A DNA stretch of 64,000 nt from Laccaria trichodermophora (GCA_018417955.1 JACTVC010000026.1:62001-126000); one strand, 5' to 3'. Positions 24,123 through 36,450 are shown, numbered from the stretch's first letter. Notes: generated by a model not told the origin, from the sequence alone. Numbers and translations: made by a program.

Positions 24123-24607
24123 ATGCCTTTCTTCCGAGGAGCAACAGACATCGTTATTAGCGGTGGAGACTTCAACGACATCTCTGGGAACCTCGTGGTC
24201 AACGACACCAGCGAGCGCGTCTCGAACTTCAGGTCCCATAACACAGACGATGTTGTTGAGGTTGACTCGAGCAACATAAGCTCGGCGCAACACGGAGGTC
24301 AAGCTCGTGAGTGACATACCATCTCAAATGTCTAGAGGTCCCTTTTTACCAATTGAATTGTTCTCCTTGTTATATTATAGGTTCTACGCGCCGGCGCCCA
24401 GCCTCGCGGGAGGATACTCTTCCACTTTATGACAACCCAAACAACTTCCCCCCTGGCACGCACACTCCGGTTCCCACTGCTGCTAGTGCTCCTACCTCCG
24501 CCCCCACGCAACAGCCTGCGGAAGTAGATTCACGTAGGCCTCCAAGCCGAGCAAACACCATGGCTTCAGATGAGACCGATGATGATAATGACAGAATGGA
24601 GGAGTGA
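24123..24607 (+). CDS. Small hypothetical protein with GGDFNDISGN motif
   Basis: Two exons (24123-24306 and 24381-24607) join in frame to 136 aa. The N-terminus has the pattern FFRGATDIVISGGDFNDISG, a short polar motif found near the N-terminus of many agaricomycete proteins of unknown role. The second half is Pro/Ser/Thr-rich and probably disordered, ending in an acidic tail (DETDDDNDRMEE). No signal peptide or membrane segment is seen. The end of the last exon lies inside the segmental duplication described below: a second, orphan copy of its last codons occurs at 28808. The parent-to-orphan comparison suggests this copy is the original. Confidence 0.6.
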
Positions 24608-26938
24608 CTTGCAAGTTGCAAGTGTAGAATGATGACGAGCGAGGGGTTTTCTATGAGCTTTTGAACTATGGACATGAATCTCCTTCTCCCACAATCGGCT
24701 TCCTCTATCTCCTTAGCGTCATTGTTATACGTAGGATTAGGGATCCAAAAGTTCCCATGATTCCGTGAAAAGTCAAACTAAGAACCATCAACTGGCACAT
24801 TACCTACAGACACTGGGACAGGGCCATAAAACAACGACTTTTCGACACTCAGGTGCGGCCTCCGAAACTCAACAACCACAGCATTCTCCTCCCCCTTCCT
24901 CTTAATCCTTGCCATATTATCCCTACACCTCTCCTCAACCCACGCCTCGCCCGACTTAGAATACTCAATAGCCGCAGCCTGATACGCCTGATACGCATTC
25001 CCGTAATCCCCTCTACGAAGGTACCCATACCCCATATACTCCAACGCCTTTGCGACCTCACCTCGATTCCCAACTTGCGCCGCCATCATCAGCGACACCC
25101 CAATCCGAGCCCACACTTTTCCTGGTCTCTATCGGCACTGAAAAGGATCCGGGCGTATTCCTGGGAGATGAATGCTTGTATATACGGGCTGTCGTTCAAC
25201 TCTGTGAACTTCCACGCTTCTTCAACAGCCACCAACGCGTCTTGGAGCGGATGTTGGTGATAATGCACCCGGGCGGTAATTTGGTACGCATCGTTCTCCA
25301 AAACTTTTAAGAGGATCTCGGCTTGGCTTAAAGAGTGGAGTGCCTCTGACCACTGCTCGGCCATGCCATGTCCAGGACGGCTCCCGAGGAACACGCGGCT
25401 CCTGACATGGTTGTCGGAGAGGGTGGAACACCTCGCTTCTACGTCCCTTGCCAAAGAAACAATCTTGCTCTGCTCATCGACATGCCGGGCACACTTGACA
25501 AAGTCGATGCCGCATTGGCCACTGAGTCGTTGAGTGACATTGTCAGGGGGAAGGGCGTTGAAAAGCTGGTAGGCTTGTTGTAAATTGGCATAGGCGGGAT
25601 CGTGTTTGTTGTCGAGGTTGCAGTACGCCCTGCCTAGGCACCATACCGCTGATGCGATGTATTTCTCTACCCCGAAGACTTTAGCTGCTTCTACTGTACG
25701 GCTGGCAATCTCTGGGTTCGGCGGCGTGTCGCAGTAATGCCAGCTGAGGGCAAGGAACGCTTCGTTTGGCTTTTTAGAAAGATTGGAGGAGGGTGAGCGG
25801 CTGAAAAGGACGGATTGGATGTTGGTGTCTTCAGCTGCGAGGTCCCTTGCATCGACACGGAAACGGGGGTCGTCGTAACGGCATGCGTTGTCTAAGACAT
25901 ATTGGCAGCACGAAGAGAAAATCTGGGCTCGGAGATCCTCTTCGATTCGGTTGTGCTGCTGCATGAATGATTGAACAACAGGAAGTACGAAGAGGACGGG
26001 GGAGGACTGGTGGATAGATGGTGTATTTCTTGACCAGTAGTGCTGCGGCTGATAGACTGACAATGGCAGAGGGAATCATAGACACCTCAAGAGTAGGCGC
26101 CCACCAGGAAAGGTTGTCTTTTATCGTCCCTGCGGGCAGTAATGAGAGAACTTTGAGAAGGAGGTTGGCGTTTGGATTTTGCTTGATGAGGGACCCATAG
26201 ATGGAAAGGTTGATACTCCGATTCATACTCTGTTCATCTTGGTCAGGGAGGATGTCGGGCTTGAACTTCAACCACGCGTTCAACAGCTCCCTCGCCGTTG
26301 ACTGCCCTTGTTTGCCAAGATTGACCATGAGGGTAACAGCGAAAGGCATGTGTCCCGAGCGTGCCCAGCAACACCTTGACATCTGGGTCGTTCTCCGAAT
26401 CTGAGTTGATGTCGTAGAAGATACGGATGCATGCCTCTTCGTCGGGAGGTTGGATGTCTCTCAACTGCCAAGTGATGGCTTTGTCGCAGGGAGCTTGGCT
26501 TCCGCGCATGGTAACGAGGATGGAGACATGCTTCAGCATGGCTAGCTGTCGGAGGATGTCACCGACTTGCTTCTGCGCTCCGCGTGGCGCGTTCCATGGC
26601 GTTTCGAAGTTATCAAGTAGAATGAGGCGGGGTTGTGTGGAGGCATTGAGTTGGGACATGATATTTGAGAGCGTCATTTTCTTTCTTCGTGGTATTTGTA
26701 GTTGGGTGTATAAGAGCTCAAGGAGGAGGGTCGCGGATGTTGCTTCGATGCAGGGAACCCAGAAGAGGTGTTCGGGAAAGAAGTGGGCTTTGATGCGCGG
26801 TGATTCGACGACTGCGAGGGTAACTGAGGTTTTTCCCATGCCCCCCGGGCCTAGAATGCAAACACGAGAGGATTCCTCTTTAATGAGGAGCTGGGCAATG
26901 TCTTGAACAAGGGTTTCGCATCCGTGGAATATCTCCGG
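24557..26938. repeat. Segmental duplication, block A
   Basis: About 2.38 kb that recurs in direct orientation as block B (28808-31183), offset about 4.25 kb. It starts at accatggcttc in the last exon of the 24123 gene and ends at atctccgg inside the nucleotide-binding domain of the STAND gene. Identity is high by eye, with scattered substitutions and small indels. Confidence 0.8.
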
Positions 26939-27076
26939 AGTGTACCGGGGGTTCGAAGGGAGACCTTGGTGGAAATTGGCCGTAGTTGCCATACGCGGCG
27001 ATGGCAAATCTGTGGCTGGGAATGAACGTGTTTTGAGAGGGAGTCGATTGAGCTTTCCTGATTGTCGTAGATTCAT
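24778..27076 (-). pseudogene. STAND NTPase/TPR (NLR-like) gene, copy A, frameshifted
   Basis: On the - strand this encodes a signal-transduction NTPase with a TPR-like C-terminus. It has PEIFHGCETLVQDIAQLL, Walker A GPGGMGKTS near 26840, Walker B RLILLDNFETPWN near 26620, and SILVTMRG. Downstream helical repeats include YIASAVWCLGRAYCNLDN, AYANLQQAYQLFNALPPDN, and ALEYMGYGYLRRGDYGNAYQ. The frame is broken at least three times: an extra base near 26363 compared with copy B, a shift after KKYTI near 26030, and a 2-nt insertion near 25115. Upstream of 26938 the sequence is unrelated to copy B, so the helical N-terminal exons are absent. The ATG at 27076 is only the first in-frame start. Intact relatives in fungi are thought to act in recognition and cell death; this copy is probably non-functional, although Walker A is intact. 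Confidence 0.75.
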
Positions 27077-27876
27077 TGCGATCGGAAAGATCTGGGCTCC
27101 TCTTCGCTGGCATCTCGGTATACGAGCATCAAGGGAGTGTAGTTTAGTGGGGGTGTGATGGATGAGAGGGCGTTCGGTGATCCAAGAGTCCACACCTCCG
27201 CCCAATAGATGCAAAAGATACCCTGCCAAAGGGGAAATGAGAATGTTTGGAGTTACTAGGGACCGTGAGTGTGAAGGTGAAGAGGTCCCCAAGATGCGCC
27301 TACTTAGCTTTCTTCCAAATCTTCGTCAACCCTGGACGTGTACGTTGAACGCAACGGACTAGGAAGTGTCAACAAACGTGGAACGACGCTGCGCCATCGC
27401 CGTCGAAACCAAAAGCTGCTAGCAGGCTGGGACCATGCCATGACCTGCAATCTGGATGACTGGGGAAAAGAAAAGTGCGTCGTTGCCAAAGACCACGTGA
27501 CAAATCATTCCTTAGCGGGTTCTTCCTCAAACGCCGCCAAGTTCACTAGCAGCCTACTTAGGTAGGCGAGTGCTGCATGTATTCCGTCCTTTCACTGAAG
27601 CCATGAACAACTTGAATTGTAATTATCCTTACATGACATTCAAGTATCTATGTACCTTCGCCCCCCCCAGGTCGCTTCCGGCAACTTGAAGAGCCATCGG
27701 ATTTAGACAGATAACTTATGGTCAAGTACCCTAACAGCCCGCTTAAGGCTTTTTCAAATGGTTTTCAAGATCAATTTCCTTGGCTATTGTGACACCATCT
27801 GCGAGGAATGAGTGATGAATTGAGGTCAGGAAATATAATAAAACCGTTTGTCATGGTTGGTGCACTAAATTTCTTA
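27077..27876. other. Intergenic stretch
   Basis: No gene is supported. A short C-run (gcccccccc) lies near 27660. The left end is sequence newly joined to block A at the duplication edge. Confidence 0.4.
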
Positions 27877-28131
27877 TCAAGGGCGACACTGCGGCCTAAA
27901 AAATGCGAAAACCCGTTTCAGAACCAACAAATCTCGCATGCCACTGTTGGATAGCGCACCTTTGGTACGGAGAGTAACCTTGACTTCCTTCGCGAGCCGC
28001 TTTAATTTGGCAGCCTCTTCCGAGTCACCCCTGGCCTCAATGACGACAGCAACCGGGGCGGCGGCGACACCCTCAAAGATGGATGTGACGGCGAGTAAGG
28101 TGATAATGAAAGCAAGGGGCGACCAGCGCAT
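27877..28131 (-). CDS. Small secreted protein, 84 aa
   Basis: A single exon from ATG at 28131 to TGA at 27877-27879. The first about 25 residues are a good signal peptide (MRWSPLAFIITLLAVTSIF followed by EGVAAA). The mature part is short, charged and lysine/arginine-rich, with one Cys near the end and a KR site (KLKRLAKEVKVTL). No known domain was recognised. A TATA box lies about 85 bp upstream, which supports expression. It may be a small secreted effector-like protein or a peptide precursor; function unknown. Confidence 0.55.
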   Translation of the reverse strand: MRWSPLAFIITLLAVTSIFEGVAAAPVAVVIEARGDSEEAAKLKRLAKEVKVTLRTKGALSNSGMRDLLVLKRVFAFFRPQCRP

Positions 28132-28213
28132 TGTGAGGATGGAACAGAAGGATGAGTGTGATATTGGGATTGGATGGGACCGGCCAAAGAAACGACGGTC
28201 ATTCCCTCACGCG

Positions 28214-28221
28214 CTTATATA
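28214..28221 (-). promoter_or_regulatory. TATA box of the small secreted protein
   Basis: TATATAAG on the - strand lies about 85 bp upstream of the ATG at 28131. Confidence 0.5.
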
Positions 28222-28807
28222 CTCCAACGATCGTTATCCTTCTCAAGAGCTTAGTAATATATTAACCCGACTCGGAGTAGATGTAACGCAAGATGTAGAC
28301 ATTAGTCCTACTCAATTTTGAGTTATGCGAGCTAAGTTATTTTACGAAGACCATGTGAGCTCAATATAATCCTTGATGACCCTTGATGCCAATATGTCTG
28401 AGTTTCAAAGGAACAGCAGAGTCGACAGGCTGTAGCATGTGAGATACTCAGCACCTTCAGACTTATCATGATCAGCCTTAGAGTCGAGATTCTGTATATC
28501 TCTAGTTTTCAGCCAATTTTTCCCCATAGTACAAGATGGCTCCAGGCGCCGTAGAAAGCGACGCTCTGCAAGCAAACAGGAGGGTTTTAAAACTCAGACA
28601 TGTTGGCATCAAGGGACATCAAAGATCATATTGAGCTCATATGTCTTCGTAAAATAACTTGCCTCACATAACTCATAATTGAGTAGGACTATTTCTTGGA
28701 GGCAGTGTAGGGCAGTAGTGGCGACCATCAAGGGGGTGGCGGAACGTAGTCTCTCCTAGACAGCTTCGATACTTATGATGTGAAGTCGTACCTTGGTTTA
28801 CGATCAT
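28222..28807. other. Intergenic stretch left of block B
   Basis: No gene seen. Near-identical strings such as ctcaattttgagttatg and actcataattgagtaggac (28313, 28668) are partly inverted copies of each other, hinting at a small foldback, possibly a MITE remnant. Confidence 0.3.
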
Positions 28808-31183
28808 ACCATGGCTTCAGATGAGACCGATAATGATAATGACACAATGGAGGAGTGACTTGCAAGTGTAGAATGATGACGAGCGAGGGGCTTTTTATTT
28901 TATGAGGTTTTGAACTATAGAACATGGACATGAATCTCCTTCTCGCACAGTCGGCTTTCTCTGCCTCCTTAGCGTCATTGTTATACGTAGGATTAGGGAT
29001 CCAAAAGTCGCCATGATTCCGTGAAAAGTCAAACTAAGAACCATCAACTGGCACATTATCTACAGACAGTTAAACAGGGCCATCAAACAACGACTTTTCG
29101 ACACTCAGGTGCGGCCTCCGAAACCCAACAACCGCATCATTGTCAGATTATCCCTACACCTCTCCTCAACCCACGCCTCGCCCGAGTTACAATACTCAAC
29201 GGCCGCAGCCTCATACGCCTCATACGCATTCATGTAATCCCCTCTCTGAAGGTACCCATATCCCATATACTCCAACGCCTTTGCAACCTCACCTCGATTC
29301 CCGACTTGCGCCGCCATCATCAGCGACACCTCAATCCGAGCCCATGCTTCCTGGTCTCTATCAGCACTGAAAAGAATCTGGGCGTATTCCTGAGACTCGA
29401 GAGACGAATGCCTGGATAGGGCTGTCGCTCAACTCTGCGTACTTCCACGCTTCTTCAACAGCCGCCAACGCGTCTTGGAGCTGATGTTGGTGATAATGCA
29501 CCCGGGCGGTAATTTGGTACGCATATGCGAGGTTCGCATCGTTCTCCAAAACTTTCAAGAGGCTCTCGGCTTGGCGTAAGGAGTGGAGTGCCTCTGACCA
29601 CCGCTCGGCCATGTCCAAGACGACCCCGAAGAACACGAGTCTGCGGGCATGGACGAGGTTGTCGGAGAGGGTGGAACACCTCGCTTCTACGTCTCTAGCC
29701 AAAGCAACAATCTTGCTCTGCTCGTCGACGTGCCGGGCACAGTTGACAAAGTCGATGCCGCATTGGCCACAAAGCCGTTGAGTGAGGTTATCGGGAGGAA
29801 GGGTGTTGAAAAGCTGGTAGGCTTGTTGTAAGTTGGCACAGGCGAGATCGCGTTTGTTGTCGAGGTTGTAATACGTCCTGCCTAGGCACCATACCGCTGA
29901 TGCGATGTATTCCTCTACCCCGAAGACTTTCGCTGCTTCCACTGTACGGCTGGCAATCTCTGGGTTCGGCGTCGTGTCGCAGTAGTGCCAGCTGAGGGCA
30001 AGGAACGCTTCGATTGTCTTTTCAGAAAGATCGCGGGAGGGTGAGCGGCTGAAAAGGACAGATTGGATGTTGGTGTCTACAGCTGCGAGATCCTTTGCAT
30101 TGACACGAAATCGTGGGTCATCGTAACGGTATGCATTGTCTAGGACGTATTGGCAGCACGAGGAGAAGGTTCGGGCTCGGAGATCCTCTTCAATTTGATT
30201 GTGCTGCTGCATGAACAATTGAACAACAGCAAGTACGAAGAGGACGGGGGAGGTGGTGGATTGATGGTGTATTTCTTGACCAGTAGTGCTGCGGCTGATA
30301 GACTGACAATGGCAGAGGGAATCATAGATACCTCAAGAGTAGGCGCCCACCAGGAAAGGTTGTCTTTTATCGTCCCTGCTGGCAGTAATGAGAGAACTTT
30401 GAGAAGGAGGTTGGCGTTTGGATTTTGCTTGACGAGGGACCCATAGACGGAAAGGCTGATACTCCGGTTCATACTCTGTTCGTCCTGGCCAGGGAGGATG
30501 TCGGGCCCGAACTTCGACCACGCGTTCAACAGCTCCCTCGCCGTTGATTGCCCTTGTTTGCCGAGATTGGCCATGAGGGCGACAGCGAAAAGCATGTGTC
30601 CCAGCGTGCCCAGCAACACCTTGACATCTGGGTCGTTCTCCGAATCTGAGTTGATGTCGTGGAAGATACGGATGCATGCCTCTTCGTCGGGAGGTTGAAT
30701 GTCTCTCAACTGCCACGTGATGGCTTTGTCGCAGGGAGCTTGACTTCTGCGCATGGTAACGAGGATGGAGACATGCTTCAGCATGGCTAGCTGCCGGAGG
30801 ATGTCACCGACTTGCTCCTGCGCTCCGCCTGGCGCGTTCCATGGCGTCTCGAAGTTGTCAAGTAGGATGAGGCGGGGTTATGTAGAGACATCGAGTTGGG
30901 AGATGATCTTTGAGAGCGTCATTTGCTTTGTTCGTGGTATATGGAGTTGGGTGCATAAGAGCTCAAGGAGGAGGGTCGCGGATGTTGCTTCAACGCAGGG
31001 AACCCAGAAAAGGTGTTCGGGAAAGAAGTGGGCTTGGATGCGTGGTGATTCGACGACTGCGAGGGAAACTGAGGTTTTTCCCATGCACCCTGGGCCTAGA
31101 ATGCAAACACGAGAGGATTCCTCTTTGATGAGGAGCTGGGCAATGTCTTGAACAAGGGTTTCGCGTCCGTGGAATATCTCCGG
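28808..31183. repeat. Segmental duplication, block B
   Basis: The direct copy of block A (24557-26938). It carries an orphan piece of the last exon of the 24123 gene (MASDETDNDNDTMEE) followed by the end and most of the body of STAND copy B. Blocks A and B differ by point changes and small indels that create different frame breaks. Confidence 0.8.
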
Positions 31184-32390
31184 CTTGAGAGGCATTTGTT
31201 GCTGAACGACTGTGTCTGGTTGATCGAGCCTCCCTGCAACTTTGTCTAGTTTGGTAGCTAAGTGTTGCATAAGATCGTGCATCCCTTCTAGGCGACATTG
31301 AGATTATTCGCAAGCTAGATCATGAGAAAGTTCGGTGGTTGAGCAAAGGCGTTGTGAGAGGAAACATGTTGAAGAGACGTCAAATACCTTGAATCTCTCC
31401 ATGACAGTCGACAGCCTATTCAGACAATCTTCAGGCTTTTTCATGTTCACGTCTTTGTATATTGTTGTTAACAATGCTTTCTGCCCACCGATCGTCTTTA
31501 GGTCCTCGTAAATTGTCTTGAGAATGCTACAAGATCATGAGACCATCTCAAACCAAATCCAAAGAAAGCAAACCTCAGTAATTTTTTGATGTCCCCTTCC
31601 ATACCCTTCACGGCATTCACAATTGCCTTCGTGCTGCCTTCGCCGTCGTTCTGGGACGTTATATGGTCCACGATGATAATGATGAGAAGGCTGACTCTAC
31701 ATTTCAGCTCCTTGACTGTCTCTTCAACAGCCGATGCGTCCTAAAAGTGTTGTTCAAAGCCCTTCGTCGATTCCCTGCAGATGTGGGACCAGAAAAGACG
31801 AACCTCGCAGAGTTCAATAATTTTCAGCGCAACTCCGATCGTTTCTTGTAGCAACGGGACGGGTATAACATTGGATGCAGCGTGTAGCAGCGTTAGAACT
31901 TGTTTCCCGCTGGCAGTGATGTACTCTGTAGTTGTAGGAATAATTGTTCAATCGTTTCCGGACGATGTCTACGGACATGAAATCGCTCGTTAGAGCTCAC
32001 AAGACACGAATGGACCACTCACCCCACTGGATTTCGTCACCGCGCCTCTCCGACCCTCCGGCGACTTTTCGGTACTGTTCTGAACCATCGGGTGGTCCGC
32101 ACAATCCGGAATCTTCTTTTTCCCATCCCGTCGCGTAAGCCAAGGGAAACGTCCGGTACTGAGCATGATCCAGAACTGGTGCACAGAGCAAGGTGTCACT
32201 GTAGAGCGCTTCTAACGCGGGACCGCCCGGAGTACGGGCAACCGCAGTGAAGCGCACATCTGTCAAACTAAAAATATTCACTGACGATGACAAGAGCGTA
32301 TTGGATGAGAAACTCACTCTCTGATTCTGGGAGCTTGACCGCTGGTGTAATTACTATGTTTCCATCCTCGTTGTCATGGTGGAAAGGAAC
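29070..32390 (-). pseudogene. STAND NTPase/TPR (NLR-like) gene, copy B, nonsense-mutated
   Basis: The most complete member, read on the - strand from about 32390. It starts with an N-terminal segment (NIVITPAVKLPESE; VARTPGGPALEALYSDTLL). A helical domain follows (VLTLLHAASNVIPVPLLQET; VKELKCRVSLLIIIIVDH; KKPEDCLNRLSTVMERFK) resembling the MLKL-like four-helix adaptor domain of agaricomycete NLR-like proteins. Next come the NTPase domain (PEIFHGRETLVQDIAQLL) and TPR-like repeats down to 29070. Walker A reads GPGCMGKTS, so a Gly is replaced by Cys. A CAA to TAA change at 30878-30880 ends the frame just before Walker B (PRLILLDNFETP). Further frame breaks lie near 30270 and 29135. Likely a pseudogene. 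The helical-domain match is inferred from pattern only. Confidence 0.7.
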
Positions 32391-34207
32391 AGAAGACGAA
32401 CAACGGTGACCAAACACATGATCAACATCGACCACCATCGAAAGCTGCTACTAGACTTTCTTACTCCGGTCCTTGCTGTCTGTCGACCACTTCAGTTCTC
32501 TGCAGACCGTCGAGTTGACCCAAACTTGAAGCTAACGCTGGGCACCAGGAAACTACATATCTGGTTCAGACCTACTTAATTATTTAACGCAGCTAGGTCG
32601 CATGCGAAGTGGCAATTAGGAACTTCGATTCGTTGGGTTTGACTCAGCTCAATTCTTCAGGCTCATGCCAGCGATCCCGATGCTGCTCCCCTTTCGTTCC
32701 TGAAGCCCAAGCTCTTAAAGGCTCACGCGGCACGCCTTCCCGGGCCATGACTCCTTTGACCTTTGCAGCAGATCCGAGTCAATTGGGCTAGCACAGAAAC
32801 GGAAACTAGAGCTCAGAATGAACCATTCTTTTCTTTCGCCCGACTACGATCAAGTGGCCTCAAATTTCGAACTGTAGCGCTCTATTAGAGTTGGTAGACT
32901 TGAGATTTACGACAAGTCGATCAAGCGAATTCAATCTAGACCACTCTCCTTGGCTCTACAGCTGTTCCTAACACTCCCCATCCCCTTTCGCTGACGGCTT
33001 CCTTATGGTTCATTTCTTACCATCTACTTAGAAATGAGGTCCCCCATGCCGTCATCATTTTGTCCCATGCGGTTGCCATTTTACTTCACCAGGAAGACTC
33101 GACCCTGTTAGCGTTACTCCGTGAGCACATACGTCTCTCCCTATTCCCCTTTCATCGACAATTTACCGATGCTGCGTTTCTAGATATGAGGTGTTTCATA
33201 TAACGATTATCCGACAAACCAAGCCAAGACGACCTCATCTCAAAGCCTCAATCTCAAATGTGGACGTCTCTCTCAGAGGGTCCAACCTATGGCGACGGAA
33301 TCTTAGGAAGCCAGGCACCGATTACGCAGTTACATAGTTGAGAACAAGCACCCCGGGTCTGACTACAACCTTTTGTGCTTGACTGATGTTGATACGCCAA
33401 TAGGTAACATCTCAAAATACAGTAACAATTGAAAGGTCTCCTTGTTCGCATTTGGAGCCATCTAGAACATCGAGATCGAGTACTGAAGACGTGTGGATGT
33501 TCTACATGGGAACATCTAGGGCCGTCGTTCATATTGCATTGCGTTCTTGACTAGTCAAGATGGCGGGCTAGGATTGCTACATTGTGCCGTTGGCACGTTG
33601 AATAAAGTGCAAGGAAGAACTGACGTTTACAGAACGTCCCTGATTGGATGTCAGGTTTCTATACTATTTCTCGCTACTCCCTAAGTACTGCTCGCTTGTT
33701 ATATCGCATCAGAACGCGAAACCTTCTCTAGTTTACTCGAGGTGAACACGAGTGTCAAAGGAGAGGGTTGTCCTACGAAAACGTTGTAGAAAATCGGTAA
33801 ATCTAAAGAAGAGGACGATTCGTTCATTCTCAGTTCAGCCTTCATCTCAAATCAACTATGACCCACCCTCCTTCTTAATACTTTTAAGTACTTGAATCTG
33901 GGACCTTTCCGAGTCATGAGTCCTGTATGTATATTAAGATTATGTTCCGATATTTTATACACGTATCCGTACACTGATAATCCAATCAACACCCCAATGG
34001 AGCTCGAAAGAATTCATCGCCTCATAACGAAACTTGAACACGTTGAATTCAAGGTTCAAAAGTCACACTTTTGCTGATTGATACATTGACGCGATTTTGC
34101 AACACTATTCCATTCTCCGGGCTGGTGGATTTTCCATGTGCTCGGATATGGAGAATAACTCTACTCGTGAGCATAGAGTGGATGACGCGTAATAATCTAT
34201 ACCCGTC
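32391..34207. other. Long intergenic stretch
   Basis: About 1.8 kb with only short, feature-poor frames (32609-32791, 33287-33532, 33892-34077). No RNA gene or repeat was recognised. Confidence 0.4.
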
Positions 34208-35571
34208 TTAGTCAATGGTGAGAAAGGAGTGGAAGGGGGCATACGATGACAGAAGATTCGCATACGAGGCCTGCAAGAAGGGCGAAAAATACTTGAGTAT
34301 ATTGAACAATTACCGGGTGAAACCGACGTACGGAAAGTTTTTGGATAACGATAATGTTGAGGATGGATAAAACTAAGATGAATGAAATGGAGTGTTCCTT
34401 TTTATGTACGATTTGGCTCTTACCGAAAATCGCAATATAATACAAGACACCTGGAAGGCGAAGTAGGAAAATCAATCTCAAATTTTTGGAGCTGACGCGC
34501 GTACATACCATCACGGTAAACGATAGTAACGAGGGCGGAATCTCCTCCTCTTTGGTCTGCACATGCGGAGTAAATAAATGGAGGTTTTTCTTGAAAGAAA
34601 TACTTACATGCGCGAAATCCGGGAATGAGCATTAGAGTGACAATACCTGGATAAAGAAACATGCGTCAAATGCACGCCGACAAGGGAGTGGATCACCATA
34701 CCCCCTTCATAAATCATTAGGATGGCCCAAACCCACAACTGGAGATTATTGGAGCCAGTCACGAAACAGCCCACAAACTCGGGGTATGGTAACTTTCCGA
34801 CTAGATGTAGGGTTATTAGCAAGGAAACGCCGAGGAGATGTGGGTCCTCACACGTTAAAGACTTGAGAACTTTGTTCGTGATAATAACGTCCGGTACAAA
34901 CGCCACAACGAAAAAGATAGGAAGAAAAATGGACAGGCCTCGACCTCTATGCCAAACTGCCCAGCACCGCATGGTCAGAATAACTGTAACGTTGGTTGAG
35001 TAGCTTTTTGCATCGTGGATTGTTTGCACCCACGCTCTGAAGCACATATGCCGATACAAAAAAACCCTGTAAAAGGAATGATAAATAGTTTTGCAGAAGA
35101 TTAAGTAGGAACGGCGTACAACTGCTGGCAGCGTACATGTTGAAGCATATAGACTGATCTAACCCGCTACCAAGTTGGTCTATAAACTACCATTTAGCTG
35201 CCTTACTTCCCATTGGACGGAATGACTTACGATGGAGGCAGAGCCAAACGGTGTCAATGAAGGGCAAATACCGCTGAAGAAGGTATATTGCCTTCGTCAG
35301 CGTCCATGGCGAAAACCATATGAGATTGATCTCCATCCCCAGGGTCAGAAAATAATCATAGACGAACAAGACGGAACTGGCAACTGAGCGAGGTTCAGTC
35401 AAAAAAAGAACTGGCGAGATTTTGATTTTCCTGACCGTCAAAGTTCTGTCAAGTGTTAGCCTCGAGGTACGTCGCGAAAAGCCTTCCGGAGCTCACCGTC
35501 AACAATCTCATAGTCTCCAAGTAATCGGCGAGTTGATGCAGCTGTTTCGCGGCGGCGGCTGTCGCCGCCAT
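34208..35571 (-). CDS. DUF6533-type seven-helix membrane protein
   Basis: A multi-exon gene on the - strand. The start MAATAAAAKQLHQLADYLE (35571) splices twice to reach VASSVLFVYDYFLTLGMEIN and LIWFSPWTLTKAIYLLQRYL, the signature of the DUF6533 N-terminal domain of agaricomycete membrane proteins. Later exons give a Cys-containing loop (DQSICFNMYAASS), VILTMRCWAVWHR, IFLPIFFVVAFVPDVIIT, LWVWAILMIYEG, TIVYRDG, VLYYIAIF, LSILNIIVIQKLS and a final exon ending SFLTID with TAA at 34208-34210. Several hydrophobic segments fit about seven membrane helices. Two splice junctions (near 34990 and 34850) are uncertain; the frame reads through there without stops. Function unknown for the family. Confidence 0.78.
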
Positions 35572-36450
35572 GATCTTGAGCGTTCTGCGGGATTTTGTGG
35601 TGGATTGGCGGCAGGCGCGTGGAAAGGAATTTTTTCGAGACCATCAGTATAATAAGGACGGAGGCCATGTGAAATCCCCGCCATACTGCATGTCTATGTG
35701 CTTGAACGGATTGGTAACAATTGTCAATTGCCTCCGGAGTCCGCATAGCGATTATCAGGTTAAAATTTCAGGCTCCAAGGGGATCTTATCTTGAAATCTG
35801 AATCTCTGGGGCCCGGTCTTCTTGTTGTCGATCGTCAAATGTTGATTTGATGAGCTCTGATCTGCTCTGATGAGCTTGGGGCCCCTTGGGCCTGCTTGGA
35901 GAGGCCTGGAGAGACCAATCAGCATAATTTGACTGAATGATCATGAAGTTGGATCATCCGACGGGATGTGGGGCTTCGCCACTTCTCGTGGGTTGGGCTT
36001 AGAATTCGCCATGAACGGTCGTTATGCTATTTTCGGATATTGGCGCTGGAAACTCGTAAGGGGATATGCAAATCGTAGCCTGTTTTGCGATGGAAACATT
36101 GGAAGGTGGAGGCAGCTAGAAGCAAGGAATTTTGCGGTTGCTAGAGGTTACTTAAAAGTAAGAAATGTACGGTCACGTGCGTAGATTTATTTTTGAGACG
36201 CGTTTGTTTAGCTTTGGCTTCCAGCCTCTCAGCCTATCGAGTCAACCTCAACGTCGAGCAAATGATGCTGTGGAAATGCGGATCCATCAACAACTCAAAA
36301 TGGGTGGGCTGCTTTTACCATTGCTGACGTTTTTAACCTGCCAATCCCAGGCGGCCAAGCCTGTGACACATCTGTCATGCGGAGCAACTGCGGAACTTTC
36401 AGCATTCTCGTAGACGCCCATCCTACCTCCACAACAACGAAAAGTGAACC
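35572..36450. other. Intergenic stretch, divergent promoters
   Basis: The region between the DUF6533 gene (-) and ubiquitin-like copy 2 (+). A short redundant sequence, ctgatctgctctgatgagct, lies near 35860. No gene seen. Confidence 0.4.

Noticed and set aside
26427..26906. 159-codon + frame across STAND copy A
   Set aside because: It is antisense to the P-loop domain, where the - strand shows Walker A and B motifs.
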